Shown: in pieces, positions 11,256-21,507 of the stretch | Layout: the number at the start of each line of letters is the position of its first letter | How positions within the stretch are numbered: the first letter of the stretch is position 1 | Source: Rhizoctonia solani | Taxonomy: Eukaryota > Basidiomycota > Agaricomycetes > Cantharellales > Ceratobasidiaceae | DNA: 64,000 nucleotides | Direction of reading: 5' to 3' | NCBI RefSeq assembly: GCF_016906535.1 | Contig: NC_057379.1 | Location: forward strand, 310,001-374,000 | The notes under the pieces: model-generated | The model's database searches: none | The model's input: the letters and a program-made list of their open reading frames with translations, nothing else | What the model was told of the DNA's origin: nothing | Made by a program: the position numbers and the translations under genes

Positions 11256-14128
11256 ATGAGCAAGGGCGTCAACGAAGAAGAACCGGGTGCAAGTGAGTGT
11301 CATACGACATTTCCATACTAACATTCGTATTCCGTCTAGCGTATTTAACAGCGCCGTTCCGTCCTTGTGAACAATGCGGAGACCAATGCCCCTTACTGTC
11401 GCTCAGCAAATCACCGAGTCATTCGAACGCTCAATCGCCCTGTCCACCGTAAGTTTGCATGTAGCCAATATCAACTATCATTCCGCTCGAACTATAGAAT
11501 TACAGAACGATTCCGTTAAGCTCAGGAGATCGACACGCCCTCGCCGCCCATCAGCTCGCAAGGTTCTCTCCGGTGAGTTCTGCACGTTGCTTACACATAT
11601 TACTAGCTCACTTGTTCGTAGATGCATCTGAAGCCGAAGCCGACGCCGAAACTGAAGCCAGCTCACGAGCGCCAAGCCGGGTCCCCACTCCCACTCCCGC
11701 CCGCTCCTCGGCATCCTCCAGCCGCAAAGCAAAAGAGAAGTCAAGAAAACAACTCTTCGGCTCCCGAGGCGCACGGCCTGGGCGTATCACCCAACCAATT
11801 GTCAATCTTGGGACAGCGAGCAACCATGGCTCGCCGGGTAAGTCTACCCACTATTATTGTATTTCAACTCTAATGGTATGGGACAGAGCCGATTGCTGCA
11901 ACCGAACCCCACCTTGGCGATACGGTCTTGGAGACGCAAGGTGGTGGCGTCTACCAAATCGTTCATATCAGCCGGGAAGAGGCTGTCTGCCGCGCGACGA
12001 ATTTCCTCCACAAGGACGCCTTGGATTTGTCCGACGAATCACTCAACAAAGTCCCTGAAGAAATCAACGCGTTGGACGAAGAGGGTCGTGCGAGTCCCAT
12101 GGATGCTGAGGGGGGAGACGCTCCGGTACGTGACTGACAATCTTATCATTTTCCATTACTGACGCGTATGTGTTAGGCACAACTTGGATCGGCCGAGCAA
12201 GAGGTCTTGGGCGGTGGATACCAGTCACCCGCCGAAGGAGTTACCGGTACGTGCGCCGTAGTATAGCTCATAACGTCTGCCATTACTAATTTCTACAATG
12301 TTAGCTCACACCGGCTCGAACGGCGCGCAGCCAGCGGAGGAACCAGCTCTAGCCGAGCCACCAGTCGAGGATTCGGCCACGGAACCTGAGGAGGAAGAGG
12401 AGGCAGTTGAACTCGGGCCCGGTGATTCCGTATCCCAGCAACCACCTGTTGGCCCGCGTACCTTCCACCCCAAAGCGACCACCCCATATCTCCGCCCAGC
12501 CCTAAAACCCCTGGCCCCTCCACATCGCCGCTCCTCCAAAATCCCTACCCCTCGCCAACAAATGATCTGGGTGGTTGACCCCCAAAATAAGAAGTCGAAT
12601 CCAAATCCTATCGATGAATCGGACGAGCAGACCGTGCCCGCGCATAAGCGACAGCGGTTTACGCAATTGCAGCAACACACTTCATCCCCGCGCTCGCAGT
12701 CATTACAGCGCACCCTACCACCTCAATTCAGTATCATTCATCCAACAACGTTGAAGGCCCAGACCTTGCCGCTCCAAGCTGCGCGCCACATCCCTCCGCG
12801 CTCAAAGCCTCCCCCCACGTCCAACGTCCTCTCAGCACTGACTTGGGCAGTGGAGTTTGCCAAGCAGGCGGCCCAGTCTCGCGCCTCGAGCAGTCAAGGG
12901 GCAAGCGCGTCGCAGGACGAATTTGGCCTTCTGGCTCAAGTTCTTGGCAAGCTGCAGTCGAATTTGGCCGATTCCTCCCTGCCACTTCAACCAAAGGTCC
13001 GGTACCTTTCGGATCTCCCTCCACCACATGTGCTGTTGAACGACAGCGTTGCGAGACTCGAGGCTGAGGCCGCTCTTGTTCTCGGCAAACATATTGTGAG
13101 TTCATTCACTCTTGTGCCTAACTACACGCTGATATTTATGGCAGCGCCCGCGTAACAAGCCTGTACTGGCCGATTTCCCCGGTCTGCCGCGGCATATTGC
13201 TTCGCTAGCAATCCCTGAGTTGATTGCAACCGCCATGGCCAAAGGGGCTTACGAGACATCCAGCACCAACGACGAATGGGCGGTTCGGATATTCAAGGAG
13301 ATTGGTGCACGTATAGCAGGGGACGAAGACGTCCAAGATCCTCCTCGGGCACTTAGGGGATTGGTAGGTGATTGTCCCTTGTCCAGAGATGCACGCTAAT
13401 ATTTATTAGATGATCCGCCGTATCTCCTGCTTCCGCGGAGACACAATCAACAAGCTGCGGCCGATTACGGCTTTTCGATTTGGCTTCATCAACGCGCCAA
13501 CCACAATTCAAGACCTACGTCACAATATCAACCTGGCAAAGTCGTTGTTGCCAAACTCATTTCACTGCCGCGTAAGTGTCTCATGTTCAATTTACGATCA
13601 TACTGATATTGAATTTATTGTAGGATCCTGCTAGGAACAAAGATCCATACGAAAACCCCAACTTCAAGGAATTTATTGCGGCCGTGCTCTTTCACAACCC
13701 TGACGCGCTTGGCGTGGTGTACCACACCAAGTTTGATCCCATGCCGCTGCCAACAATTGCGTTCTTCCTCACCGCCATGCAACACACAATTGAAGAGTGG
13801 AAACCTGGGCACCGCGTTGAGAAAGAACTTGATGCAAAAGTACAACTGAAGATGTACGAATCGCACTATCGGGGCTTGCTTGCATACCAGGAAGAGGCGT
13901 CCAACCGTTTCCAAGATTTTCAAGACAATCTATTCCGGTATGGCATGTGAGTATTCATTCTTGTTGTGTTCTCCACAACAAAGTACTGACACACAAAAAA
14001 GTGACTATGCCGGTGTGTCCCAGGAATTGGCCGAACCATACCAGCCCATCACTCGTGCTGCCGACATCCGACCAGACTCGCCAACCACTAAGGCACGCGC
14101 CAAGGGCAAAGCACAGGCTGTGCAGTAA
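11256..14128 (+). CDS. DUF6532 protein, transposon partner gene
   Basis: This gene diverges from the transposase within the same element. The 5' exons are short and of low complexity, and their linkage and the ATG (11256 or 11240) are uncertain. From about 11890 the exon chain is clear: an acidic and proline-rich middle part (12301-13096), then exons at 13145-13362, 13411-13570, 13624-13947 and 14002-14128. The last four hold the DUF6532 core: a segment RGDTINKLRPITAF, then YENPNFKEFIAAVLF, VVYHTKFDPMPLPTIAF and HTIEEWKPG, ending in a basic tail. DUF6532 proteins are common beside Agaricomycete transposons, and their role is unknown. I infer a DNA-binding or targeting cofactor of the transposase. 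Several introns of 45-55 bp have plain GT-AG ends. Confidence 0.7.
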
Positions 14129-14991
14129 CCAGCCGCCAAGGCTAGACAATCCCACCGATACCGGCCGGAGTTGTGTGCCCCATGTCATGCGTTTTTAAAG
14201 TCGTACGATTTTGATTTTGATTTCTTTTAGTATAAGATCCCCCCTCCAGCTGTACCCGCTCTACATCCCCACTCCCCTTCTCTTGTTCTCATACTTGTCT
14301 CTGCTCATCACTCCAGTTATCCACATTATTTGTATGATGCTCTTTGTCCTACCTGTCACAATCTATTAACTGATTGGTTTTAGGTTACTCTTTGTTTCTA
14401 TTTGTCAGTCCATGTTATTTGGACTTGACTGTACATCTGTGCTCTCACATTTGTGTTTACCCCTTTGGGTATGTTCTGTCTGTCCAGTTTCCAAGTGTAC
14501 TTGTAGATATGGCCAAATATAACCACTGCTGAGCTTACCCTGTGTGATTTGTAAATGGTGCTCATTTGGTGTAATTGCTTTTGTGGTTGGTCATCCATTA
14601 AATTTGTTTATCTAAAGTTTGATCCAGGTAGTACTGTTTATAGAATCAATCAAAAGTTTGCTATTTTGGGCATTGATATTTTTAGAAACAGTTGACATCT
14701 AATTTAAGAGACTAATGGATAGCCTAAATGTCATAAATTATTGCTGCCAATGAAGAAGATTAATAACAGAAAATGAATGAGAATAATTCCTAGGGTCAAT
14801 AGACATCAAATGAACTTGGTTCATTACCCCAGTTTTTTGGACCCAATGAACCCAGTTCATGTCAACTAGCAATGAATTTAAATTGACCTGGATTCATGTA
14901 CACAGTTCATTAGTAACCATGAAACCACATTATACCAGGGGGTGGTGCAGGGTGTTCATGGATTCATTTGAAGTTTTTGCAGTTCATGTGC
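14129..14991. other. 3' flank and right subterminal region of the Plavaka element
   Basis: The first part is the AT-rich 3' flank of the DUF6532 gene. From about 14810 to 14990, short copies of a motif around (A/C)A(G/C)TTCATG and GATTCATG recur at least six times. A CATTATACCAGGGGG block at 14928-14942 matches one near the left end in direct orientation. These look like subterminal binding sites for the transposase. Confidence 0.6.
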
Positions 14992-15010
14992 ACCCACGGA
15001 TTTTGCTGAG
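14992..15010 (-). repeat. Right terminal inverted repeat of the Plavaka element
   Basis: The reverse complement reads CTCAGCAAAATCCGTGGGT and differs from the left end at two positions. TA at 15011-15012 follows it. Confidence 0.85.
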
Positions 15011-15012
15011 TA

Positions 15013-15742
15013 TGGGATACTCAAGCCAGTCTATTACATAAATCAAGATGTAGTACAATTACCTTCCTTATTACCGTGAACTTGACCTTGGCCGCATTCT
15101 GGGCATGGGCGCCACACATAGACTGTGTGTCGCTGGGCTATGAGGTCATTGAATCTATCAAAATGTCAATGGTTGAATTACATGTACTTTGGGAGGCACT
15201 CGCCGATTCAAACATTCTACGTTGTCACCAATATGTTTGATAATATCTTCGTATTCTAATCTCTCATCACACCCGATACTTGGACAAGTCACCCTCGTGG
15301 AAGCATCCGCCATTATACTATGTATAACATATTCTTCGAGACACGATCGACACATCACCTGTTCGTGAGTGCAAGAGGGAGTCGGCCGTAATAGCTCCCG
15401 GATCTCGAACTCTCCAAGACATACTACGCAAAACAATCGAGGTGGGAATAACCTTGGCTGTTTATCTGTAGCTGAGGTGGGCCGCCGGTGTATACTTGTA
15501 GTTGGATGAGGATATCGATGCTCATCAATACTTCGGTTAGACCTTCGATATACATCTTTGTGTTGGGGCCTGTGTCTATTCTGCCCAAAGTACGTTAGCT
15601 TGGAGCGTGATAGCAATGTCTGATCTGGACTCAGAATCTGCTCTGTAGCTGGCGAATACTTGAAAGGGTTCAAAGATATTGTACAGTAATCGTCCCCTAA
15701 CCCATTCTCCGCCTCCACTGGGCCAGAATAATACCAGGACAT
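15013..15742 (-). CDS. RBR protein, copy 2, 5' half (N-terminal region and RING1)
   Basis: This is the upstream half of the gene that continues at 7314-6436. The first exon has the conserved MSWYYSGP start, YCTISLNPF, a spacer and RING1 (CVVC, CTHEQ, CRSC, CPSIGC). It ends at HIGDNVECLN. ATG 15742 matches the start of copy 1, although an in-frame ATG also exists at 15793. The donor after this exon reads GCGAGT where the three paralogues have GT, so a GC-AG intron or a damaged site must be assumed. The next exon (about 15084-15157) gives FNDLIAQRHTVYVWRPC. Its donor opens the intron that now contains the transposon. Confidence 0.72.
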
Positions 15743-17231
15743 GAGAAAACTTGACGGAACCTCGATGTGGCCGGGTTCCTGTCGATATCGCATCGGCCAT
15801 TTGCAAAGGCCGCGAGGGCGCTACGCACTTATTCGCTTTCCACGATAAACGATTTTATGTGAATACCCAATCAGGACTGTTGCGCCTCGTTAGTCAATTT
15901 GAACTTGGGGATGACTCAAAGCAGTAGGGCTTAGCGCCAGTGTGGTGAGTGAGTTGGGGGTTTCGAACTCAGGTGATATTATCCTGCTTGCTGAATTGAC
16001 ATTGGCGTCGTCCGTAAATCCATGGTGGTTGATCGAGCACAGCCAACCAGTCGTCTACAACCGATGAGTTGTACACGTAAGCAAAGTAATTACAATTATG
16101 AAGAAACATGCAGTATCTGCGCCGATTCATAAACGACATTGTTTTGATTGTGCTATGACCCAAAGCATATTTGCCAAATAGGTTTAATATAAATACACTG
16201 TGCCATATTTATTTGCGCTTCCACGAGGCTCAATGAGCGCATACACGCATGTGATATCGTATATTTGAGGCGTATTCTACTCGTGGTTCCACTACCAACT
16301 TCCCAGGACTTAAAATCTTTTCCACACCGACGGGACTGTGACCTTCGACATCGTTGCAATCAGTTCGCACCCAATCCTTATTGTCACATTATACGATTAT
16401 CAGTCTAACCCACAAAAGATGACTGTATGAGAAAGGAACCTTATTGACGCATGGATTTAGAGGGGAGCGCGAGGAAGGTTTATTTGCTTCGCAACTGAAC
16501 AGCACTTATGACCGCACAGCTCTCGTGGATCTTGGATAAGCCTGTTTATTTTTGAACGTAAAATTGCCCTCATCCGCGGCTGTACCATACAAGGGCCGGT
16601 TTTACATCATAAATGTAGTATCAGTGTATTATGAGTGATATGCTGCTTTGTTGGTTAGTGAGTAGGGAGATTATTGCGGGTGGCCACTTATGCTGCCCAG
16701 GGTATCTAAGAGCCTGTCGAATGGTGATTATGGGTTGGGCAAGGGCCAGTGCTGCGCTAATCAAGTATAGTCTGGTGCCTGATATTAATCGAGCTTGGGC
16801 GCAGGAACTGGTCACACGCGATACCCCGGAAGTCTGAGGGCATCTGAGGATTACAGTCGCAAGTGAGTTGTATTAATCCGAGATCATCCTGGAAGCGATT
16901 GGATCGTGGACCATGGCTACATGCCTGCGTATTCTAATAGCGTGGCTCCCAAACTTGAACTATAACTGAGAGTCCAGTTTAGCCTCGATTCACAACCATA
17001 GCTACACTCTCCGTATACAGTATTATAGGCAAAAGTCCATTGCAGAGAAGATTCCACTTCTATCCCACAATACCCATATGTATCATATAAAAGTCCAGTA
17101 TTTCCCATAAATGATAGATAAAAGTCCGAAGGATTGTTGAGGATGGCATGGGATCATAAGAGAGGCATGTTTAGTGGCCAGGCCGAGCGAAAGCGACAGA
17201 AGCGGGCTTGGGTATGAACCGAATTCAAACA
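15743..17231. other. Intergenic stretch between RBR copies 2 and 3
   Basis: I see no convincing coding frame, RNA gene or repeat. It includes the likely promoter of RBR copy 2 and the 3' flank of copy 3. Confidence 0.5.
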
Positions 17232-18558
17232 TCATACTGCTCGATAAGAGGGGCGACGTGCGGGTGACACTAATCGCCCAAGTTTCCTTGTAAATGAGCT
17301 CACCGTAGCCATTAACCGACCTCGGTTCCTGAGAGGTGTTTGATGGTGTCTCCGAGGTGGCGTTGGAGCGTTTGTGGTAGCTCCAATTGGGGTATAATGT
17401 CGACAATCCGAGTAATGATAATGAGTGCCTTGCTGAAATATAAGCCCGAAGTCAGCCAGACAAACCCAACAGCTACAAGAGAAAGGATTAGGAAAGAAAT
17501 GTTAAAGCCTATCGCCAAGGTGAACCCAAAACTCACAATTGATGACCACAGCGGCACATCATATGATCACATCCATAGGACTTCTCAATCTGGAGATACT
17601 TTATCGGACATAATTTCTGAGTCGAGACGGAAGCACGTACTGGACGTCCACAAGTGAGGCTTGGGCATCGTTTCGTGTGCGTTGCGATGTATTCCTCGTT
17701 AGCATCAATCGTGTACTGCTCGCATGTGAGATTTTCGTGCCAAGGCACTCGATGCACGAAACAGGACTGTGCGCGACAATAGCTGCAAGTTACGATAGGT
17801 CCTGTGACATACTTTGGTCATTCAATGGTCAAAACAAGAGGAAAGGCGTGTACCTTCTTCAATGTGTACCTGGCCCCGACCACACGTTGGGTTTGTGCAC
17901 CATATGAATTTGGGATGCTGTTCTAATTCACTTTGGATTGACAAAAAATTGAACCTGTTGAAAAATCAACTACTGAATAAACGGCTCCTCTCAGCGCAGC
18001 CACTCACCGATCCAGACAATCTTTATCCTCCCTAATAGACTTGACTACATCCTCTTGGCCCAGTACTTCCTTGCACCTAAATCCTGGGCAAACTAACCGA
18101 GTCTGTCCCATAATCTTGACAGCGTGTATAACATACTCTTGAAGACACGATTCACAGACATTTGATTCGTGCGTGCAGAGGCTAGTGGGGCACAGTAAAT
18201 CTCGTGTCTCGAGACAGATTTCGCAGACTTGGGTGGGGGGAGGCTGTTGATATGCATCTGCGCGCTTGCTCTTGTATGCATTCCGACCACGATAAGTGAC
18301 TGTCGAGCGGGAGAGAAGCACTTGCTCTGGCGGAAGAGACCATTTCTTGGTCTCCGAGGATACAAACGGGTTTAGAGAAATGGTAAAATACTCGTCCTCG
18401 GACCTGCTCCCGAGGGCATCCATCATTGAACGTGGAGGCGAATGAGAAAGGGGCGGGACGGGGTGGCCGTAGATAGCGGGGTTATTATCGATTAGACGGT
18501 AAACCTGTGACGTTGAGGTAAAAGCATGATGGGCCATGTTTATATAGACCTGTGGCAT
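17232..18558 (-). CDS. RBR protein, copy 3, intact catalytic site
   Basis: This is a probable E3 ubiquitin ligase of the RBR class. Exon 1 holds the conserved YFTISLNPF block and RING1 (CEICLE, CTHES, CESC, CPGFRC) and ends DCLD before a GTGAGT donor. The IBR exon gives GPIVTCSYC, ending CPSLTCGRP. RING2 has IEKSYGCDHMMC with the catalytic Cys present, then CRCGHQFCWVC and YHYSDCRHY. The tail is basic and ends at TGA 17232. Two ATGs (18558 and 18537) lie just before the conserved region, and I used the first. The introns fall at the positions seen in the other copies. Of the four, this copy has the clearest complete set of metal ligands and the active-site Cys. Confidence 0.78.
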
Positions 18559-19000
18559 GGATTCGCTTTGCAATGGCTGACGATTTTGGTATTAACACCT
18601 AATGAGGGATACTTCGCTTCGCCGAGTCAGAGCAGATGCGCTAACAGTTGGATCCTTAAACTTCGAAAGAAGTGTGGCATAACACTTTCTAAAAAAGGGT
18701 GGCATTGTGGTGCGTCAACGCAGCTGAGCCAACATTGTATGGGGTGGCTAAGATCGCTGAGATTGTATATGATAGTTTTGGTCCTGGTCATTTGGCCGCT
18801 CGATACCACAAAGTTGCTAATGTAGATCGTATGTAGAGTAAGTACAAACTCATGTCTTACAGACCGAATGCTTGCCTTAAATTATATTAAAACCTATTGA
18901 TAGTTCCATATTAATTTATAGGACTGGGCACATACAGCACATCCCTTCACCATTATTCATGCTCGTAGCTATCACAAGCGCAATCAACCCAAGCACCAAG
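18559..19000. other. Intergenic stretch between RBR copies 3 and 4
   Basis: About 440 bp with no gene seen. It carries the promoter side of copy 3 and the 3' flank of copy 4. Confidence 0.45.
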
Positions 19001-20490
19001 CTAAATAATATACAAACCACGACGCCTTCCGGACATACCCGGCCGGGACCCATTGCCTTGCGAATCGTCCAGGCTTCTGTCCCTAGCCCGCACCAGCGAC
19101 GTAACAGGCCCAGGAGGCTGCTGATTATGCATGCCATTTGCTTCAGCTTGCAGCACCATCCTACCCGCATCTCGTACGGTAAGATGAGGGTGCTCAGCAG
19201 CAACCGGCCGTGCGTGCGTAAAGGGCCCTGTTAAGTTATCCAAATTAACCCTTCTATTTATTAGAGTAGGACGCTGGCGTATGGGCCGAGCACGCAGCCC
19301 TTCCACAACGGTCAACGCGGTAACCTCGGCAAATTCGTTCGAACTGCCGCCTGTATAATGTCTACACCCAGGTTTGTGTCGATGATTTCCTTGGAGACGA
19401 ATGGGCCCATAATCTGCGAGGCAATCCCAACAACTAAAGTTCGTGTTATACTAAACACTGATACTTAGTAGCCTCAAACTCACAACTCGTGGCCACATCC
19501 TCCTGGCTTACGGCATGTCATGTGGTCACAGCCCTGCGCTTTTTCGATCTAGACACACCCAGAATTAATAACAGGCGTAGCAATATGAAGACGAATACAC
19601 ACCGGACGCCCACAAGTTGGATTTGGGCACCGTTTGGTGTGCGCCCCGATATACTCTTCATTTGCGTGAATCTCCTGTCTGCGTTTTGCCTGAATACTAT
19701 ACTGCCTGCATGTGAGGCCTTTGTGCCAAAGGACCTGATGGGTGAAACAAGTGCGTGCATCACAATACCGGCAAATTACGAGGGGCGATGCAGCTGGTAG
19801 GATGAGCGTTAAATGGGAACCTGAAAGCGGAATGCATGTGGCGTACCCCCTTTGTCGTGGATCTGCCCCCGTGAGCACATCGGATTCTGGCACCATACGA
19901 AGTTCGGATGTCTCTCCATGTTTCTCTGAGTCACTAACTGATTATAGCTACAGGAAAATGGGTTTGTTATTGACTCGAGTTGATCTGTAAGTAGGAAATA
20001 CTTACCGATCCAAGAGCGGCCTGTCATTTTGAATACAAAGTATCACATCCTCATAATCCATCTCTCTCCTGCACCCAACATCCGGACAAAGCACTTCGGT
20101 CAGCCCTCCCACCTGTATGGCATGAACAACAAGTTGAACCAAACATGGCTCACAAATCCTCGGTTCATGAGCGCAGGAAGCCGCTGGCCGAATCCAAACA
20201 GAAGGTTCCATGGTTTCAAGACATACAGAACAGGTGAGTTGACAAATCGTACGCCTGTGTCGTATACGAGCCTGCCAGCAAGCTATTTCTAGTTCATATT
20301 CATTGATATAGGTGGCGCGGGTATCTGTACGCTGGCGACCATATGCAGATGACATTGTCCTCGAACGAGGCTGGCCCGGGCTAATGTTCGGGAAATTAGA
20401 CAATGCAGTGACAAATGTTTCTGCAGCTGAAGAACTATTGGAATCGGGTTTGTTTCTACCAGGCTCTCCGAATCGATGTATGGACGTCAT
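19001..20490 (-). CDS. RBR protein, copy 4, divergent, with long basic tail
   Basis: A fourth RBR-type ubiquitin-ligase-like gene. The N-terminal half is unlike copies 1-3. RING1 reads CSVCLE, CAHEP, CEPC, CPDVGC and ends at NDRPLLD before a GTAAGT donor. The next exons give the IBR (FVWCQNPMC, CRYCDARTCF, RCPNPTCGRP). RING2 is KAQGCDHMTC, followed by a longer loop, CGHEFCWDC, and a tail of roughly 130 residues rich in Arg. ATG 20490 is the first in frame, because the upstream extension of the frame has only GTG. An exon may be missing at the 5' end. The active-site Cys is present. Confidence 0.72.
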
Positions 20491-21145
20491 AATCCGCCGG
20501 GAAAGGGGTCCGATGAATACACCTACAGTTAAATATTCAGTCAGAGTAAGAGGCCGTGGTTGTTTTCTTTTCACCTACTACTAATTCTCATAACTTAGCC
20601 GTATAAGCTACATGACGAGCTGTGCCCACGCCAAGTATGCGTGTCCCCCCAAGGCTGTACCCCGCTCTTGAATTCGTAGCCAGCATCAGGTGGAAGTTCG
20701 TTAGGTGAATAAGGGATGAAATGGTGCATAAAACTGGGCAGGCCTGGAGTTTTCATCTTCGTGGCGAAGGTCGTTGAAAGAAGTGGCTTTATATTCCAGT
20801 TAGATCCAGTCTTTCAATAGCGCTTGTCGCAAATTTGCAATTCACGTTCACCACGAATAGTGGCCGCCCTCCAAATCCATCCAGAATTTCCACGCTTATC
20901 AAAATAGTGGACCTTTCCGTTACACTATCACTTTGCAAAACAGGGTGTGAATTGAAGGTTCATCGAAAATCCCACTGTATTCCAGGAATGAATGCCCATA
21001 AAAATGACTTGACTGATCACGGCTAGCAACCGTACCACGAACCCCGAGGATAACAAAATATCACAACTGCAAAGTAGTTTTGTGCACCTTGCCCTGGGTT
21101 CCCATGGTTAATTGTAATATAATTCAAGAATTATTGTAAAGTAAG
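20491..21145. other. Intergenic stretch upstream of RBR copy 4 and of the tRNA gene
   Basis: I see no protein gene or repeat here. Confidence 0.45.
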
Positions 21146-21227
21146 GACGGCTTAGCAAAGTGGTTACTGCGATTGATTAGAAATCAATTCCTCTCTGAGG
21201 GCGTAGGTTCGAGTCCTACAGTCGTCG
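21146..21227 (+). tRNA. tRNA-Ser (anticodon AGA)
   Basis: An 82-nt cloverleaf with a variable arm. The acceptor stem GACGGCT pairs with AGTCGTC through G-T and Watson-Crick pairs. The anticodon stem ATTGA/TCAAT closes a 7-nt loop TTAGAAA, which gives AGA. A short variable arm follows, as in serine tRNAs. The T-arm GTAGG-TTCGAGT-CCTAC is perfect, and the discriminator base is G. No intron is present. Confidence 0.92.
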
Positions 21228-21239
21228 CTTGAACGATCC

Positions 21240-21244
21240 TTTTT
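21240..21244 (+). terminator. RNA polymerase III terminator
   Basis: A run of five T lies 12 bases after the end of the tRNA, as expected for RNA polymerase III termination. Confidence 0.7.
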
Positions 21245-21507
21245 AACCTAATCTTTCGCCTCATTTTTATTTGAACCTGTCCGCCAATCAGTGGGTAGTT
21301 AAGTCACTGACCATGATAGCCAAATTCTCAAGCTCTGGTGATTACACGTAACACTATGCTAAGAGTAATCAGAATCTATTAACATAAACCAAACAATATC
21401 CTTAGAACAAGTCCATCAAGTCCGAATAAAACAAACATGAGAGCACAGAGAGTAAAAGAGTGTCAGTATCCAAATAAATGACTGTGTTGTAGTCCATCAA
21501 GTAATAT

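Larger units (their letters stand above)
7317..15010. mobile_element. Plavaka-type DNA transposon, complete, 7.69 kb
   Basis: The element is bounded by 19-bp inverted termini that agree at 17 of 19 positions (left CTCAGCAAAAACGGTGGGT). A TA dinucleotide lies on each side (7315-7316 and 15011-15012), which I read as the target duplication. It carries two divergent genes: a Plavaka transposase on the minus strand and a DUF6532 protein on the plus strand. Subterminal repeats around TTCATG and a shared CATTATACC(G/A)GGGG block lie within about 150 bp of both ends. Plavaka elements are a fungal lineage usually placed with or near CACTA transposons. All parts needed for mobility appear present, so the insertion may be fairly young. 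Confidence 0.85.
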
